From positions 182,596,756 through 182,660,755 of the forward strand of contig CM054063.1 of NCBI GenBank assembly GCA_028641055.1: a stretch of 64,000 nt of DNA, read 5' to 3'. Positions 11,129 to 23,999 of the stretch are shown piece after piece. Position numbers and translations under genes: made by a program. Numbering within the stretch: position 1 is the first letter of the stretch; each line of letters begins with the position of its first letter. Below the pieces are notes generated by a model. It worked only from the letters and a program-made list of their open reading frames with translations. It was not told the DNA's origin and made no database searches. Origin of the DNA: Alopecurus myosuroides. Taxonomy: Eukaryota; Streptophyta; Magnoliopsida; Poales; Poaceae.

Positions 11129-14100
11129 ATGCCTCCAACCAGGAACTCCCCGCCTGAGCCACCTCCGCTCACGGAGCTGTTGACTCAGATGACTCAGGTC
11201 GTGGCTCAGATGGCCCAGATCCAGGCTAACCAGCACAACAACCAGAATGCTCCACGGGTCAACATCAAGGAGTTCCTCAGCTTGGGCCCGAAAGCTTTCG
11301 TGGCAACACGTGAGCCCCTGGATGCTGATGACTGGATCCGTGACATAGCCAGGACGCTGGAGATTGCACATGTTGCTGAGGAAGATAAGGTCAAGTATGC
11401 CACCTACTTACTGAAGGGTCAGGCAGCTTCTTGGTGGGAGAACTACCAGACCATGAGAGCTGGCTATCCTATCACCTGGGGTTGTTTCAAGGATGCCTTC
11501 CTGAAGCACCACATCCCAGATGGTCTCATGGAAAGGATGCGTGAGGATTTCTGCTCTTTCAAGCAGGGCAAGCTGGACGTTATCAGCTATCAGACCGAGT
11601 TCAATCGCCTCGCTCGATACGCTGGTGACGAGGTGTCCACTGAGGCCAAAAAGATGGCAAGGTTCCGCCGAGGTTTTAACCTGGAACTGAAGTACGCTCT
11701 CACCAACATCAAATGCAAGGACTTCGAGGAGCTCGTGAACACCGCGCTCAATGAGGAGAATGGGCGCAAGGCGTTCGAAGAGTCGCGCAAGCACTCGCGT
11801 GAGGGTGGTTCCTCCTCCAACATGACCACCCCTCCGCAGAAGCGCCGCATCTGGGTGCCAAACAGTGCTGTCACTAGGGCTCCATATGCCCAAGCTTCTC
11901 CAGGCTTTGGTCCCCGCCCACCCAACCCAGCTCAGATGCAGGCTCAGAGGTTCTCAATGGGGCAACCAAGGCCAGATGCACCTCGTGTCGTCACTTGGTT
12001 CAAATGCAAGCAGACTGGACACTATGCTGATAAGTGCACTCAGAGGCAGCTACCTCCACCACCTCCTCGCCCCAACACCAACCAGGCTATGGTGCGCGCT
12101 CCTCCGGCTAAAGCCTTCAACTCCAACAACAGGCCTGTCGGGAGGACCGCGAGGGTGAATCATATCAAGGCCGACAAAGCTGAGGAAGCTGCTGACGTCG
12201 TTCTCGGTACATTCCCCGTTAACTCTAACCCAGCTAAAGTGTTGTTTGATACCGGAGCATCGCATTCCTTTGTGTCAAAGATCTTTGCAACAGCAGTTAA
12301 ACTACCTTTTGTTGGTTTGGGTTCCCCGCTAGTAGTAAACTCCCCTGGAGCAACTATGCAAACTTCCAAGATTAGTCATGAGAATCAGATCTTGATTGGA
12401 GGTCACATATTCCTTGCTTCTCTCATTCTGCTTGGCAATTCTGACATTGATGTCATCCTTGGCATGGATTGGTTGAAGGCCAATAAAGCTACGATTGATT
12501 GTGCTAAGAAGTCAATAACTCTGTTCCACCCTTCCGGCCAGATAGTCTATTCTCCAAGTGAATCAAGTTCTGTTCAGCTGTACACCCTGGATGCTAAACC
12601 TCTACCTCTGCTTGAAAATGTTCCGGTGGTTTGTGAATTCCCTGACGTCTTTCCAGAAGAGTTGCCAGGGATGCCTCCGGACAGAGCAGTTGAGTTCGTG
12701 ATCGAGCTTGAACCAGGTACTGCTCCAATCTCTAAGCATCCATACAAGATAGCTCCTCCTGAACTGAAGTTGTTGAAGGAGCAAATCGATATGTACATGG
12801 AGAAAGGTTACATTCAGCCTAGTTCCTCCGCTTGGGGTTGCCCAACTCTGTTTGTTGCCAAGAAGGATCAAACAAAAAGACTCGTGGTTGACTATCGTCC
12901 TCTCAACGAGAAAACTATCAAAAACAAGTACCCAATTCCTCGTATCGATGATCTTTTTGATCAACTTGCTGGAGCCTCAATATTCTCAAAGTTGGACTTG
13001 AGGATGGGTTACCATCAAATAAAGATCAGAAAGGAAGATATTCCAAAAACAGCTTTCACCACTCGGTACGGTCTATATGAATACACCGTCATGTCCTTTG
13101 GTCTCACCAATGCACCGGCGACTTTCTCAAGACTCATGAATTCTGTCTTCCATGAATACCTCGACAAGTTCGTTGTGGTATATCTCGATGATATTCTAGT
13201 CTACTCAAAATCTAAGGAAGAGCATGGAAAACACCTTCGTCTCACTCTCATGAAACTTCGCGAGCATCGTCTGTATGCCAAGTTCTCCAAATGTGAGTTC
13301 TGGATTCCAGAAGTTGCTTACCTTGGTCATGTCATCTCCGCCAAGGGCATAGCCATTGATCCAGAAAAGGTTAAAGCAATTGTTGATTGGAAACCTCCTA
13401 AGACGGTAAAACAAGTTAGAAGCTTTCTTGGCTTGGCTAGCTATTGCCGTCGTTTCGTCCAAAACTTTTCCAAGATTGCCAAACCTCTCACTGATCTCAC
13501 AAAGAAGGACAAGAAGTTCGTTTGGACTCCACAGTGTGATGAGAGTTTCAATCTCTTGAAGACTAAACTCACTTCCACCCCAGTTCTGGTTGGCCCCGAT
13601 ACTACCAAACCTTTCCAGATATTCTGCGACGCATCTCTCCAAGGTCTAGGTGCAGTTCTTATGCAAGAACGCCAAGTTGTGGCTTATGCTTCACGTCAGT
13701 TGAACCCACATGAGAAAAACTATCCCACACATGATCTTGAACTTGCAGCAGTTGTGTTTGCCCTCAAGAAATGGAGACAATACTTGTTGGGTAACAAAAC
13801 TGAAATCTTTTCCGATCATAAGAGTCTGAAATACATCTTCACTCAACCAGATCTAAACCTCAGGCAAAGGAGATGGATTGAAAAGATTAAAGACTTTGAT
13901 CTCACCATTTCTTACACTCCAGGCAAGGCTAATGTTATGGCCGATGCTCTCAGTCGCAAATCCTATTGCAATAATCTGATGATCATGGAAAGCCAACCTC
14001 CACTTCATGAAGAATTCCAGAAGCTGAACCTTGGTCTTGTTCCTCAAGGCTACCTTGCTAGCTTGACAGCCAGTCCAACTCTCGAGGACAAGATTCGTTC

Positions 14101-15520
14101 TGAACAACTTCGTGATACTGAAATCAAGAAGATGGTTGAGCACATCAAAGAAGGCAAAGATAAATTCAAGTCCTTCTCAATTGATGACAGGGGAGCTGTG
14201 TTCTTTGAAGGACGCATTGCAGTTCCTAAGATTCAGAGTCTCAAAGATATCATTCTCAAGGAGGCTCATGAAACTCCTCTCTCCATCCACCCTGGAAGTA
14301 CAAAGATGTACCAGGATCTTAAGACACTGTATTGGTGGCCTGGCATGAAACGTGAAATTGCTCAATACGTTTCTGAATGCGACGTTTGTCAACGTGTTAA
14401 GGCAGTCCATCAGAAAACAGCAGGTCTACTCCAACCTTTGAAAATTCCTGAGTGGAAGTGGGACATGATTGAAATGGACTTCGTTACTGGTTTCCCAAAG
14501 TCCAAGAAGGGCAACGATGCAATCTTCGTTGTTATTGATCGTCTCACTAAAGTAGCTCACTTCTTTGCTGTCAAGGAAACTATCTCAGCTAGCCAGTTAG
14601 CAGAACTCTACACAGCAAAGATTGTTCCTCTTCATGGTGTTCCATTGGAAATAAGCTCAGACCGTGGAAGCATATTCACTTCTCATTTCTGGAAAAGCTT
14701 TCAAGAAGCATTGGGCACCAAACTTCTGTTCAGCACAACTTATCACCCTCAGTCTCAAGGGCAAGTCGAAAGAGTCAATCAGATTCTCGAGGATATGCTC
14801 AGAGCATGTGGTCTCTCCTTTGGCATGAAATGGGAGGATTGCCTTCCATATGCTGAATTCTCCTACAACAACAGCTACCAGGCAAGCCTAGGCATGGCAC
14901 CATTTGAAGCACTCTATGGCCGCAGATGCAGGAGTCCAATCAATTGGTCTGGAGCTGGTGAACGTTCACTCTTAGGCCCTGACATTGTTAAGGAAGCCGA
15001 GGAGAAAGTTCGTATCATTCGTGACAATCTCAAGATTGCTCAGTCTCGTCAGAAAAGCTACTATGACAGCAAGCACAGGGATATGATCTACGCACCTGGT
15101 GACAAGGCATATCTCCGTGTAACTCCCCTCAGAGGCACTCATCGTTTCGGTGTGAAAGGAAAACTTGCACCAAGATACATTGGTCCTTTCAACATTCTCT
15201 CAAGGCGGGCAGAAAATTCCTATCGTCTCGAACTTCCAGAAAAACTATCCAAAGTGCACGATGTGTTCCACGTGTCACAGCTCAAGAAGTGTTTCAAAGA
15301 TCCAGATCGTGCAGTTGATCATGATTCCATTGAACTGCAAGATGATCTCTCTTATGAGGAGCACCCTATCCAAATTCTCGATGAGACCGAGCGTAAGACT
15401 CGCAACAAGAGCACCAACTTCTTGAAAGTGCAGTGGTCGCATCATTCCGATAAAGAGGCAACGTGGGAGACCAAAGAGGATCTTCGCAAGAAGTATCCGG
15501 ACCTTTTCACTTCTCAGTAA
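11129..15520 (+). CDS. Gag-pol polyprotein of the Tekay-like chromovirus, intact 1463-codon ORF
   Basis: Single uninterrupted frame starting ATGCCTCCAACC. Gag occupies about residues 35-220 (retrotransposon gag fold). A zinc knuckle follows near residue 290, but its first Cys is Trp (TGG at 11996-11998), leaving only FKC...H....C. Protease shows [11 protein letters not shown] near residue 371. RT has [13 protein letters not shown] and YLDD (13181-13192, residue 685). RNase H has FCDAS, DLELAAV, SDHKSL and MADALS. Integrase has an HHCC finger, EMDFVTG, SDRGS and GQVERV. A chromodomain-like C-terminus (about residues 1410-1460: HPIQILDE...KVQW...ATWE) should direct integration to marked chromatin. 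The product would replicate the element in the cytoplasm and integrate it in the nucleus. It ends 37 bp before the 3' LTR, the normal spacing. Apart from the zinc knuckle change it looks competent. Confidence 0.95.
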   Translation: MPPTRNSPPEPPPLTELLTQMTQVVAQMAQIQANQHNNQNAPRVNIKEFLSLGPKAFVATREPLDADDWIRDIARTLEIAHVAEEDKVKYATYLLKGQAASWWENYQTMRAGYPITWGCFKDAFLKHHIPDGLMERMREDFCSFKQGKLDVISYQTEFNRLARYAGDEVSTEAKKMARFRRGFNLELKYALTNIKCKDFEELVNTALNEENGRKAFEESRKHSREGGSSSNMTTPPQKRRIWVPNSAVTRAPYAQASPGFGPRPPNPAQMQAQRFSMGQPRPDAPRVVTWFKCKQTGHYADKCTQRQLPPPPPRPNTNQAMVRAPPAKAFNSNNRPVGRTARVNHIKADKAEEAADVVLGTFPVNSNPAKVLFDTGASHSFVSKIFATAVKLPFVGLGSPLVVNSPGATMQTSKISHENQILIGGHIFLASLILLGNSDIDVILGMDWLKANKATIDCAKKSITLFHPSGQIVYSPSESSSVQLYTLDAKPLPLLENVPVVCEFPDVFPEELPGMPPDRAVEFVIELEPGTAPISKHPYKIAPPELKLLKEQIDMYMEKGYIQPSSSAWGCPTLFVAKKDQTKRLVVDYRPLNEKTIKNKYPIPRIDDLFDQLAGASIFSKLDLRMGYHQIKIRKEDIPKTAFTTRYGLYEYTVMSFGLTNAPATFSRLMNSVFHEYLDKFVVVYLDDILVYSKSKEEHGKHLRLTLMKLREHRLYAKFSKCEFWIPEVAYLGHVISAKGIAIDPEKVKAIVDWKPPKTVKQVRSFLGLASYCRRFVQNFSKIAKPLTDLTKKDKKFVWTPQCDESFNLLKTKLTSTPVLVGPDTTKPFQIFCDASLQGLGAVLMQERQVVAYASRQLNPHEKNYPTHDLELAAVVFALKKWRQYLLGNKTEIFSDHKSLKYIFTQPDLNLRQRRWIEKIKDFDLTISYTPGKANVMADALSRKSYCNNLMIMESQPPLHEEFQKLNLGLVPQGYLASLTASPTLEDKIRSEQLRDTEIKKMVEHIKEGKDKFKSFSIDDRGAVFFEGRIAVPKIQSLKDIILKEAHETPLSIHPGSTKMYQDLKTLYWWPGMKREIAQYVSECDVCQRVKAVHQKTAGLLQPLKIPEWKWDMIEMDFVTGFPKSKKGNDAIFVVIDRLTKVAHFFAVKETISASQLAELYTAKIVPLHGVPLEISSDRGSIFTSHFWKSFQEALGTKLLFSTTYHPQSQGQVERVNQILEDMLRACGLSFGMKWEDCLPYAEFSYNNSYQASLGMAPFEALYGRRCRSPINWSGAGERSLLGPDIVKEAEEKVRIIRDNLKIAQSRQKSYYDSKHRDMIYAPGDKAYLRVTPLRGTHRFGVKGKLAPRYIGPFNILSRRAENSYRLELPEKLSKVHDVFHVSQLKKCFKDPDRAVDHDSIELQDDLSYEEHPIQILDETERKTRNKSTNFLKVQWSHHSDKEATWETKEDLRKKYPDLFTSQ

Positions 15521-15544
15521 GGAATCTCGGGGCGCGATTCCTTC

Positions 15545-15557
15545 AAGGGGGGCGTTT
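15545..15557 (+). other. Polypurine tract before the 3' LTR
   Basis: AAGGGGGG at 15545-15552 sits five bases before the 3' LTR. This is the expected plus-strand primer of the Tekay-like element. Confidence 0.88.
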
Positions 15558-18500
15558 TGTAACATCCCAAGTATGAAAATACCCCTAGAATGTTTGTTTT
15601 CATGTTTAATTGAAGTATTGCATCATGTCATCATGTTTAATTATCTGTTTGCATTGTTTACTATTTGTTTTGCATCTGTTTTATCTTGTTTTCATAATGA
15701 AACTCAAACAAATTCACATGGTTATTTCATACTTGCTCTGTTACAACATTTGGAATAAAAATCACAAATGAAAACAACCAAATTGTTCCATTTTATCCCA
15801 TGTTGATCACTCATTAACTTGTTGGTTTTAATCAAACAATTAATTCAATCAATTAATTCAAATCACCTTCAATTTCAAATCAAATGCATCAAACAGAACC
15901 ACTTTTGAACTTATAAACATTAACAAGCCAATCAACTAATTTTAGTCACTTTAAATCATAAGGGTCCCCCTATTCAAAGTTTGTTTTTATTAAATGATCA
16001 CTTAATTAAAAATGCATCCAAATTTGAATTACAAACAAACATCAAGCAAATTTAAAGTTTTCTGAAAACAAAACTTGGCTAATGTTTTCTTTTAACCTAA
16101 CTAGCTTAACCAAATTTTTATAACATTTTTAACTAACCAAAATCTCATGATTTTCTTCCTTTTCTAATTCCTACAAAAAAAAACAGAAAGCAAAAAAAAA
16201 TAAAAGGAGAACAGCAGAGCGCGCGCGTCAGCTAGCTACCCAGCCCACCTAAGCCTACCGCGCGCGCAGCCCAGCCCGTTAGCGTCACTTACCGGTTCGT
16301 TTAGCCGACATCGTCGTCTCCCCCCCCCCCCCCCCCGTACGGCAGTCCATCGGGACATGCCACGGCGGCAGAGCGCTCCGTCGACGGCGATCCGCGCTCC
16401 CAAGAACCTATAAGTACCCCCTAGTGCTCCGCGCCAAGCCCTAGGCCCTAGGTTATCTATCCCCCTCTAATCGCCGCCGCCAGCCCTCTCACTCCGCCGA
16501 TCCCCAGCCATTGTCCCCCACCGGAGTCTGCCACTTCTGAATTTCTGCACGCCGCCGTCGCCATGGAGCTACACCCGCCTAGTTAGCTACTGAAATCGAC
16601 CACCCGCTCCTTCCTCTCCAGCTTGGACACCGGAGCACCACCGGAGAACGGCTACAGACGCGACGCCGTCCACGCCATCGCCGTCGGCCGCGCCACCTCG
16701 ACCAATCGTTTCCACGACGCCCTGCGGTGAGCGCACCACCGTCCCCTCCCATCTCATCTCCTCTCTGTTGCGCATCCAGGTCTGCACACGCACGCGTCCA
16801 GCAGCAGCCACGACACAGCACGGCCGTAGATCCCCTCCGGCAAACTCGCTTCCGTCAGCGGGAGGTTCAGTTACGCGCCAAGTTCAGTTAAAATTTCAGA
16901 TCCACGCTAGTAACAACATCCTCTCTGCCTCCCCGTTACTGACAACAAACGCGCAGTAGCGCATCTGGTTCAGAGCACGCGTACGCTAGCGAGCGGTCGT
17001 GGGTTCGAGTCCCCGCCGCGCAATTCTTTTGGGAATTTCTCCCTGCGCCAGTGGCCCACCAGTCAGCCACCCTGGCGGCCACGCAAGCGCGCGCAGCGCC
17101 ACTCTGGCCCGTGGCCCACCCTGCAGTGGCTGTGGCTAGCTGCTGCACGGTGTAAAAATGTTTAACACGTTTTCTGTTTAATTTCTAAATCATTTAAATG
17201 GCAGAATTAAACCCTAAAACTAAAACTTTAATAACTTTTAATTTATAACTCCAATTAATAAAAGTTGTATATGTTTGTTGTTCCACATTTAATCATCTAT
17301 CCAAATATTCCATTTGTGTACTATTTTGAATTTCCCAAATGTATTTAAAATTCAAATTTGAATAATTCAAATGCAATTTGCTAAATTCAATAACTAATTC
17401 ATACTAATTCCAAATAATGCAAATAAAATATGTTTTCCATACCACTTTGAATATCCTATTCAAATAGAAATTTTGTTTCATGGTTTGAACAATTTAAATT
17501 GCCTAAATATTTTAATCCTTGTTTAATTCATTTAAATTTGATAAAATCATATCTTGCTCAATATAAAATATTTTTGAACATGCAAAATATGTTTTCAAAC
17601 CATCAAAGTGTGAACTTTTCATATGTGAATTTGAATTTATGTTTTGAACAAATAAAAATTCAATTAAATTCAAACTTGTTTTAATTTCATTTAAAACTTG
17701 TTTAATATTGTTTAATTCATAATTAAATTATCCTAACTCCTATTTCAATATTTGAAACATGTAATCCAACTAAAATTTGATGTTATTTTCAAATATAAAC
17801 TTTGTTAATTGTTTTGCACACTCTAACTTGATGAAAACAACAATTGTTTGTGTGACATGTTTAAGTAACCCAAAATTCCTAAACTTACTAAATGATTTCC
17901 AAAACTTGTTAAATCCTTTTATCACTTGCATCTATTATTGTTATTTGTTGTTATTTTTTTGTTACCATCATGCATGCATCATGCTAACAACTTTCACCTA
18001 ATAATTAATTGTAAATCATTTGGTTCCAACTTAATCCATGAACCTTTCCATATGCAACTCAAAATTGCATAGGGGTCCATCTAAATTGTGTACCATGTCA
18101 CTTAGTTTATTTTGATGCAACCATTAACTTGTCATGCATCATCTTTGATTGTGCACTATGCCATGATAATGATTGTTTATATTTCTGCCTTGTTTGTTTG
18201 CTTCTTCTCGGATAGACGACGACGTTGATACCGACGATCTTTACGACACCCCTTCTGAGGATCTAGCTCAGTACCCGGCTACTGGGTTTGCAGGCAAGTT
18301 ATCACTCACATGAACCATTGTGTTCCTTTCAACATTGGTTACCGATACTTTCCGTTGTCTATATTTGCTAGCCCTATGTATCGTTGCTTCTGTTACGAAC
18401 CTATCACATGATACCCTAAACCCTGATATTGCCACACCTCTAGTCCTAAAACCCCGTTGCTTGGGCCCGTGTCTTACTAGCATGCTTAGTGTTGTTTTGC

Positions 18501-20047
18501 TCGAGTCTGTTACCAGTTACTTTCTGTTATTATATTCTGTTATATTCTGGGGCTCGATGTTAAACAACAACCTGTTAATTTGAGGTAATAATAATTTGCT
18601 GATAAGGCACCGGCAGGAGGCCCGGCGTGGTTTTGAGGCCTGCTAGTGTCGACCCTAATAGGAAAAGGGTCTTGTCTACTGATCCATGATGAGCGCACTA
18701 TCCGCATGTGGGAAGCGTGTATGGGCGCCCCCCTCAATTTGACTCGATTCGCATCTCGTCCAAATCGCCACACTTAGTTCGGGCTTTCCATTTGCTGCAC
18801 GCATATGCAGGTACGAACCCGAGGCCAGGGTGGAACTTTTGTAGTCGGCATTTAGGGCGGCGTGGTCTTCCAGTGCTATGAGGGTCCTCCTTTTCTTCGG
18901 GGGGCTCGATTAGCCGCGCACGCACATCACGTGGTGCTTTGGGCTTGATGTGAAGAAGAGTTGAGTTGTGTTGAGTGCCCCGCTTGGTGGGAAAGGCCTT
19001 CCCATCTGGCGGGTTATTCTTACGTGTACGGCCAAATTGGTGCACCCCTGCAGGGATAAATCTTCTCGAGAAGCCGTGTTTTCCGCGGTTATGGTTGACT
19101 TGGTGAAAGTACTGGCTAACAAGTACTCAGAACAACTTACACCTAACTAATGGTAAACTTGACTAGTAATAGACTTATTGACACAACAACTTGATCCATC
19201 ATTAATTCAACTGTGTGAGTTATACTCGGATTGCTTCTTTGGATAAGGGGCGAGATCCAGGATGGGTTTGATTGGTGGTTAGCTATAGTTGGTTACGATA
19301 CGCTATCTTATCTCTTTCTGTTACACCGGAAGTTGTAGTATGTTCTGTAGTTGGTTAGTGCAGCCAGTTGCAGCATCATTTATACCCTTTTCTTCCGTTG
19401 ATCCCAAGGCGTCTGTGCTTGGTGTTGACGGGTTACACTTTGGTGAACTGTGAGTCTTGCTTGCCAGTACGTTTATGTACTGACCCCTTTGGGGCTGTGG
19501 TTTCTGCAGACTACGCTTACGAGGATCCAGGTGACGGCTACTACGTGGAGTTTGACGAGGCTGCTGACGAGTAGTTAGCGGACCCGGGCAGGATCCGAGA
19601 CATCGTGGATGGGCTCCGTTTTCTTTTCATTCCCGGCTTCTTAAGCCAATTTGGATTTGTCTGTACTCAGACCCGTTGAATGCTTCCGCTGAGTTGTAAT
19701 GATACTATGTTGGGACAAGTGTCCTCTGGATGATTGTATTTGCTATTCTCTGCCCTAGTGAGGGCCTGTTGCAACTTATTTCAATCTTTTGTGTCTTAGA
19801 GGCATGTTGTGTTATCCTTTTGTTCAAAGCCGTTGACGTACCATGTGTGTATGGTATGAAGTACGTCAATGGTAGTGTCCTGATTTCTACGGGATAGTTT
19901 ACATCGACGGTGAACAGTAACGGTTGGTTGTCGCACATAAGTGCTGGCCTACCCGTAAGGGGACGCGGGAGCCGTTAAGCCCCGTAATCCAATCAAAATA
20001 CTGTTCAGTTCGTACGGTGAGAATCCTCTAGAAGTCCGGGTGCGACA
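15558..20047 (+). repeat. 3' LTR of the Tekay-like element (4490 bp)
   Basis: Same termini and layout as the 5' LTR with about 1% substitutions. The clearest length difference is a C run of 17 at 16320-16336 against 7 in the 5' LTR. It ends GTGCGACA followed by AGAGG. Confidence 0.96.
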
Positions 20048-20052
20048 AGAGG
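20048..20052. repeat. Target-site duplication AGAGG, right copy
   Basis: Pairs with 5243-5247 and marks the right boundary of the nested Tekay-like element within exon 8 of the antisense gene. Confidence 0.97.
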
Positions 20053-23000
20053 TGGCCGTGGCCACCGAGGTGGCGTCCGTAGCCGAGGTGGAGGCCGCAG
20101 TCTGAGCGCGGAGTCGCGCCGTGTCGTCGAGAGCCGCACCTGATGAAGTGCCGAACTCGAGGGCCGCGGTGTCGATGGTCATCTCCACGCTCTCGGCCTC
20201 CTCTTCGCTGTCCGCAACGACCGCGGCCTTCCCCTTCCCGGTCTTGTTGCTCTCACTTTCGAAGCAGCTCAGGCCTTCATCCTCGTCATCATCCTCGTCT
20301 TCATCCTCAACGTCATCCTCGCCCTCCACATCCGTGTCGGGCTCGGTGACGCCGTCAATGAAGCGCGCGGTATCCGCGTACTGGGCGACCTCGTATGCGA
20401 CCCGCTGACGGCGAGCCACGCAGTCGGGATCCGTCTCCCACTTCGATTTCTGCCTCATATCGAGAATGACGTTAAGGTCAAGATTTTCATACCAGCTGCA
20501 GATGAACAGCAGCAGCATGTCAGCACCGGCCCGAGCTCCAGACGCCCGCCATTTCTTCAGCTCGGCCTTCACGCCAGTCAGCTTCTCGGCAAGCCCGCGT
20601 ATGGTTGTTGGCGCAGATTCTCGAGGCCAGAACAGGTCATGGAGTTGGAAGGCAATGCGCACCAGATCGGTGCCCACGCCCCTTAGGCGCTGGAGCTGGA
20701 CCTGCATGGTTGTGATGTTGTCTTCAATTGAAGCTTTGGTATCCATAGGCTCGCCCTTCTTGGTGCGAGCAGCTTGGGCCTTTAACAGAGCAGGCTTGCA
20801 AGACGAGTTGAGGTCGGGGAAGATTTCTGAAAAAGCTATCAAAAAGATTAGAGACAGGGGCAGAATAGAGAAATGAGTCGAGCAGAAGAGAAACAAAAGG
20901 GAAAAGGGAAGTGCAAAGAAGTGGGCACTTACTATTCAGGTCGTAGAGTAGCGCCTGCAGCTTGTTCTTCCATGACTCTTCGTCAGCAACATGCTTTTCT
21001 TCTACCCTCCGGAACTGCGCCAGCTGGAGCATGAGATCCGAATTGCTCTCCCTCAGCGTCTCGCATTCCAGCTCGAGAGCCCTTTGCTTGGCCTTGGCTG
21101 CTGCTTCGATCTTTTTCTTCTCGGCCACTACTTTATCTCTCTCGGCAGCTAGATCAACGGCTTTGTGGAGAGCAGTTCGCAGCTGGACCTGCAACGGCTC
21201 CATCTCGGAGAGGTGCCTCTTCTTGAATTCCAACTCAAGGCTTTCAATCTGCTGCCGCACCTCAGCAGGCTTGAGGCAGTCGAGATGCTCCTCGACAAAC
21301 TTCTTATGGTCTTCTGTGAAAAGCAAAGCACGGTCAGCAGAGTAGCTAGGATGAAAGCAAGAAAGCAAGCCGAGAAGACATCAACTCACCTTCCAGCTTC
21401 TTGATCGTGGCTTGGCCGCTCTCAACAAAGACGCGGCAGTTCGCATGCTCCTCTGCCAAGGTCTTGAACTTGCCCGCAGAAAGGAATCGATTAGAGCAGA
21501 AAGCGAAAGCGGGTGTAAACACAAAACGCAGGAACCGCATAGCTAAAAGCTTACTCTCGATCTCGGAGATCTGGAGGGTGCGATTCATGACCTCCTTCTC
21601 CGTCGCCTCATCGGTCTTGCGCTCAATTTCGAGGGCCTCGAGGCGCCTTCTAGCGATGCTGTGGTTCCAGAGCAATCGCCGGAACAAGTTTGTTCTCTTC
21701 AGGAGGCTATTCTGAGAAGCAGAAAGAGAACGAATCAGACACAGATCGGGAAGATTCAACCCGAGAAGACGGCAACTCGGTTGAGTATCTGTCTACTCGG
21801 CCAGAATCTCGGGGACTGGGTGATGGATAAGGAGAAAAAGGCAACTCGAATTGGGTGAGCGAAACTTACTGCAAAAGCTTGTTCGATGTCCTCTGCGGCC
21901 TTCCGGTGGACGAACAGCTTGGCGGCAAGCGTGCTGGTCTTGGACGAGATAGTCATGGGATTGTACCCCATGTCCGCCTTGTTCCAGTCGACGCGCATAT
22001 GATCCAAATCGCCCAAAGCCAAGCCGTGCCAGTTCTTGTTGCCGAGGATGTCGCTGTTCCATTCGGCGTCGATGAAGCCCACTCGACCAATCATCTCCTC
22101 GAGTCCCCTGGACGTCACCTCGGCCTCCTGGACCTCGCGCGAATAGATGGAGAGGGATCTGTCCTTGTTCCTGGCCGGCGGTTTGGAGTCCACAGCCGTG
22201 GCTTGTTTGCCTTTCCTGATGGCAAGTTTCTTCTCGGCCGCGGTGAGCGGAATGCTGTGCTGCTTGCTTATCTTCACCAAGTAAGGTGGATAGGATGGCG
22301 GGTCTGGCAAACTCGATCCAGCGGTTGCGTCAGCAGCCGCGCCGGAACCACCGATAGTAAGCTGCTGGCCTTGAGGCGGCGGCATCGTGGCAGCATCCTG
22401 CTCACCGCCACGCGAGGGATTCCTGCGGACGGGGGCATCTGACTAGCCGACTTGCTTCTCGGCGACTCCCTTCTCGGCGGCCTTCTTCTCAGCAGTTATC
22501 TTTTCGGCGGCCTTTTGATCTGCGGCTTTCTTCTCGACAGCTTCCTGCTTGATCTTCGTCGCAACCGGCTTGGCTGCAGTTTTGGTCTTCTTCACCGGTG
22601 GGGAGTTTCGTGCGGTGGAGGAAGTGCCCTGCTGGGTAGGCGGCGCCAAGGGCGCGCTACCCGGCGCAGCATCCGGCTGCGCGCCGCTCGGAGGGCCCTG
22701 CTCCATCTCATCGACGGTCTCAACCCGCTGCTCGCCAGCGGGATCTCGCTGTGTGGCGTCTTGTCTGTCTACCCGCGGCTGGGCCGCGGGGTCGTCTTGT
22801 TCAGCAGCCCTTGTTGCCGGCTGCTCTTGGTCTTCTTCCTGCCGCTCAAGGGCGGTGTCATCATGCTGCTCGGGGTTCTGTTCTAAGTTCTCCTCGGCCG
22901 TGGTGGCTGGAGGAGAAAGCGGCCTCTCATTGCGAGCAGCATCCTGCGCTTCTTGTTCGGCGCGGTCCTGCTGCCCTTGCTCGGCATCATGGGCATCAGT

Positions 23001-23823
23001 GTCCATGTACAGGGCGTCGTCCGAGTCTTCTCCTTTCACGGGAGAGGACGCACGCGCCCTGTCCCGTGCAATGTCCTCGTCCTCCTCAGAGAGCTCGATG
23101 AGGTTGTCAACATCGATGGCGGTCTTCTTCTTGGGTTTGGTGGATGCGACGGCAGCACTAGCGTCCAAGGGGGCGCTGAAGAGAAGAAAGAAGTTTAGAA
23201 AAGGAAAAAGGACAGAAGAAATCGAGAAGCGGTCTCAGAACAAGGAGTTCAGAAAAAGCGGCAACAACAGTGCGCAACTCGGGAGAAAAGTACATACCCT
23301 GCACGGGAAGGGGGTAGCCGTCTCCCCTGCTTGACCTTCTTCACGGCTCTTTTGGTCTTCTTGGCGGCGGGTTCCTGAGCACCGCTGCCCGTCCTCTTCC
23401 GAGTATTGGGAGCGGCTACGCTGACTGGGTCGACGTCGAGGATGTCCTCGTCCTCCTCCTCCTCAGCATCAGCGTCAGCATCAGCATCGGCATCCTCTGT
23501 AGAATTGAGAAAGAGAAACCAGTTGAGAAACAGGAAGAGATTGGGTTGCGCTACTCGCAACCATAAAGGTGAACTCAATCACCTTCATCGTCGTCCTCGG
23601 ACCAGTCGCGGACGGACGCGTCAACGTGGTGCTTATCCGTCTGGGCGGCATGAGGGATGTTGAGCTTGTCTGCGGTGTCGTAGGAGACCTCATCGTCCTC
23701 CTCTCGATCCCCTTCCCAGTTGTCCTCGAAGCGTTCCATGCTTTCTGCGAGCTGGCGAGCAAGGACGTGGAACATAGACAAGCACCACAAATCAGTCGAG
23801 TAGCATAACGACATCTTACTCAG

Positions 23824-23999
23824 CGAGGCGTGCAAACATAAAGCATATAAAGTCTACCGCTAAGTATGCTACTCGACAGGGCGTGCAAACACAAAGCACA
23901 TTAAGCCTAGAGGATACTGCTAAGTGTGCTACTCGGCAGGGCGTGTAAACACATAGCACATTAAGCCTAAGCAACTCTGCTAACTGCCCTACTCGGCGC
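23824..23999. repeat. Three tandem units of about 60 bp inside intron 1 of the antisense gene
   Basis: Each unit runs roughly GGCGTGCAAACA, AAGCACATTAAGCC, CTGCTAAGTGTG and CTACTCGGCA. Units begin near 23826, 23880 and 23940, and a decayed partial unit follows to about 24050. A short ORF through it merely reflects the repeat. Confidence 0.8.

Larger units (their letters stand above)
5248..20047 (+). mobile_element. Complete Tekay-like chromovirus (Gypsy), 14.8 kb with about 4.5-kb LTRs
   Basis: It is bounded by LTRs TGTAACATCC...GGGTGCGACA and by AGAGG duplications. Internal order is PBS for initiator tRNA-Met, a pre-gag ORF, a single gag-pol ORF with C-terminal chromodomain, and a polypurine tract. 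Comparing the LTRs by eye I count roughly 40 substitutions over about 4.48 kb (about 1%), which implies a young insertion, a few hundred thousand years at commonly used grass rates. The chromodomain and the initiator-Met PBS fit the chromovirus group; the clade name Tekay is inferred from overall architecture. Confidence 0.93.

Noticed and set aside
22549..23334. 261-codon + strand ORF rich in Ser and Ala
   Set aside because: It is the shadow of antisense exon 4, whose phases and homology favour the - strand.
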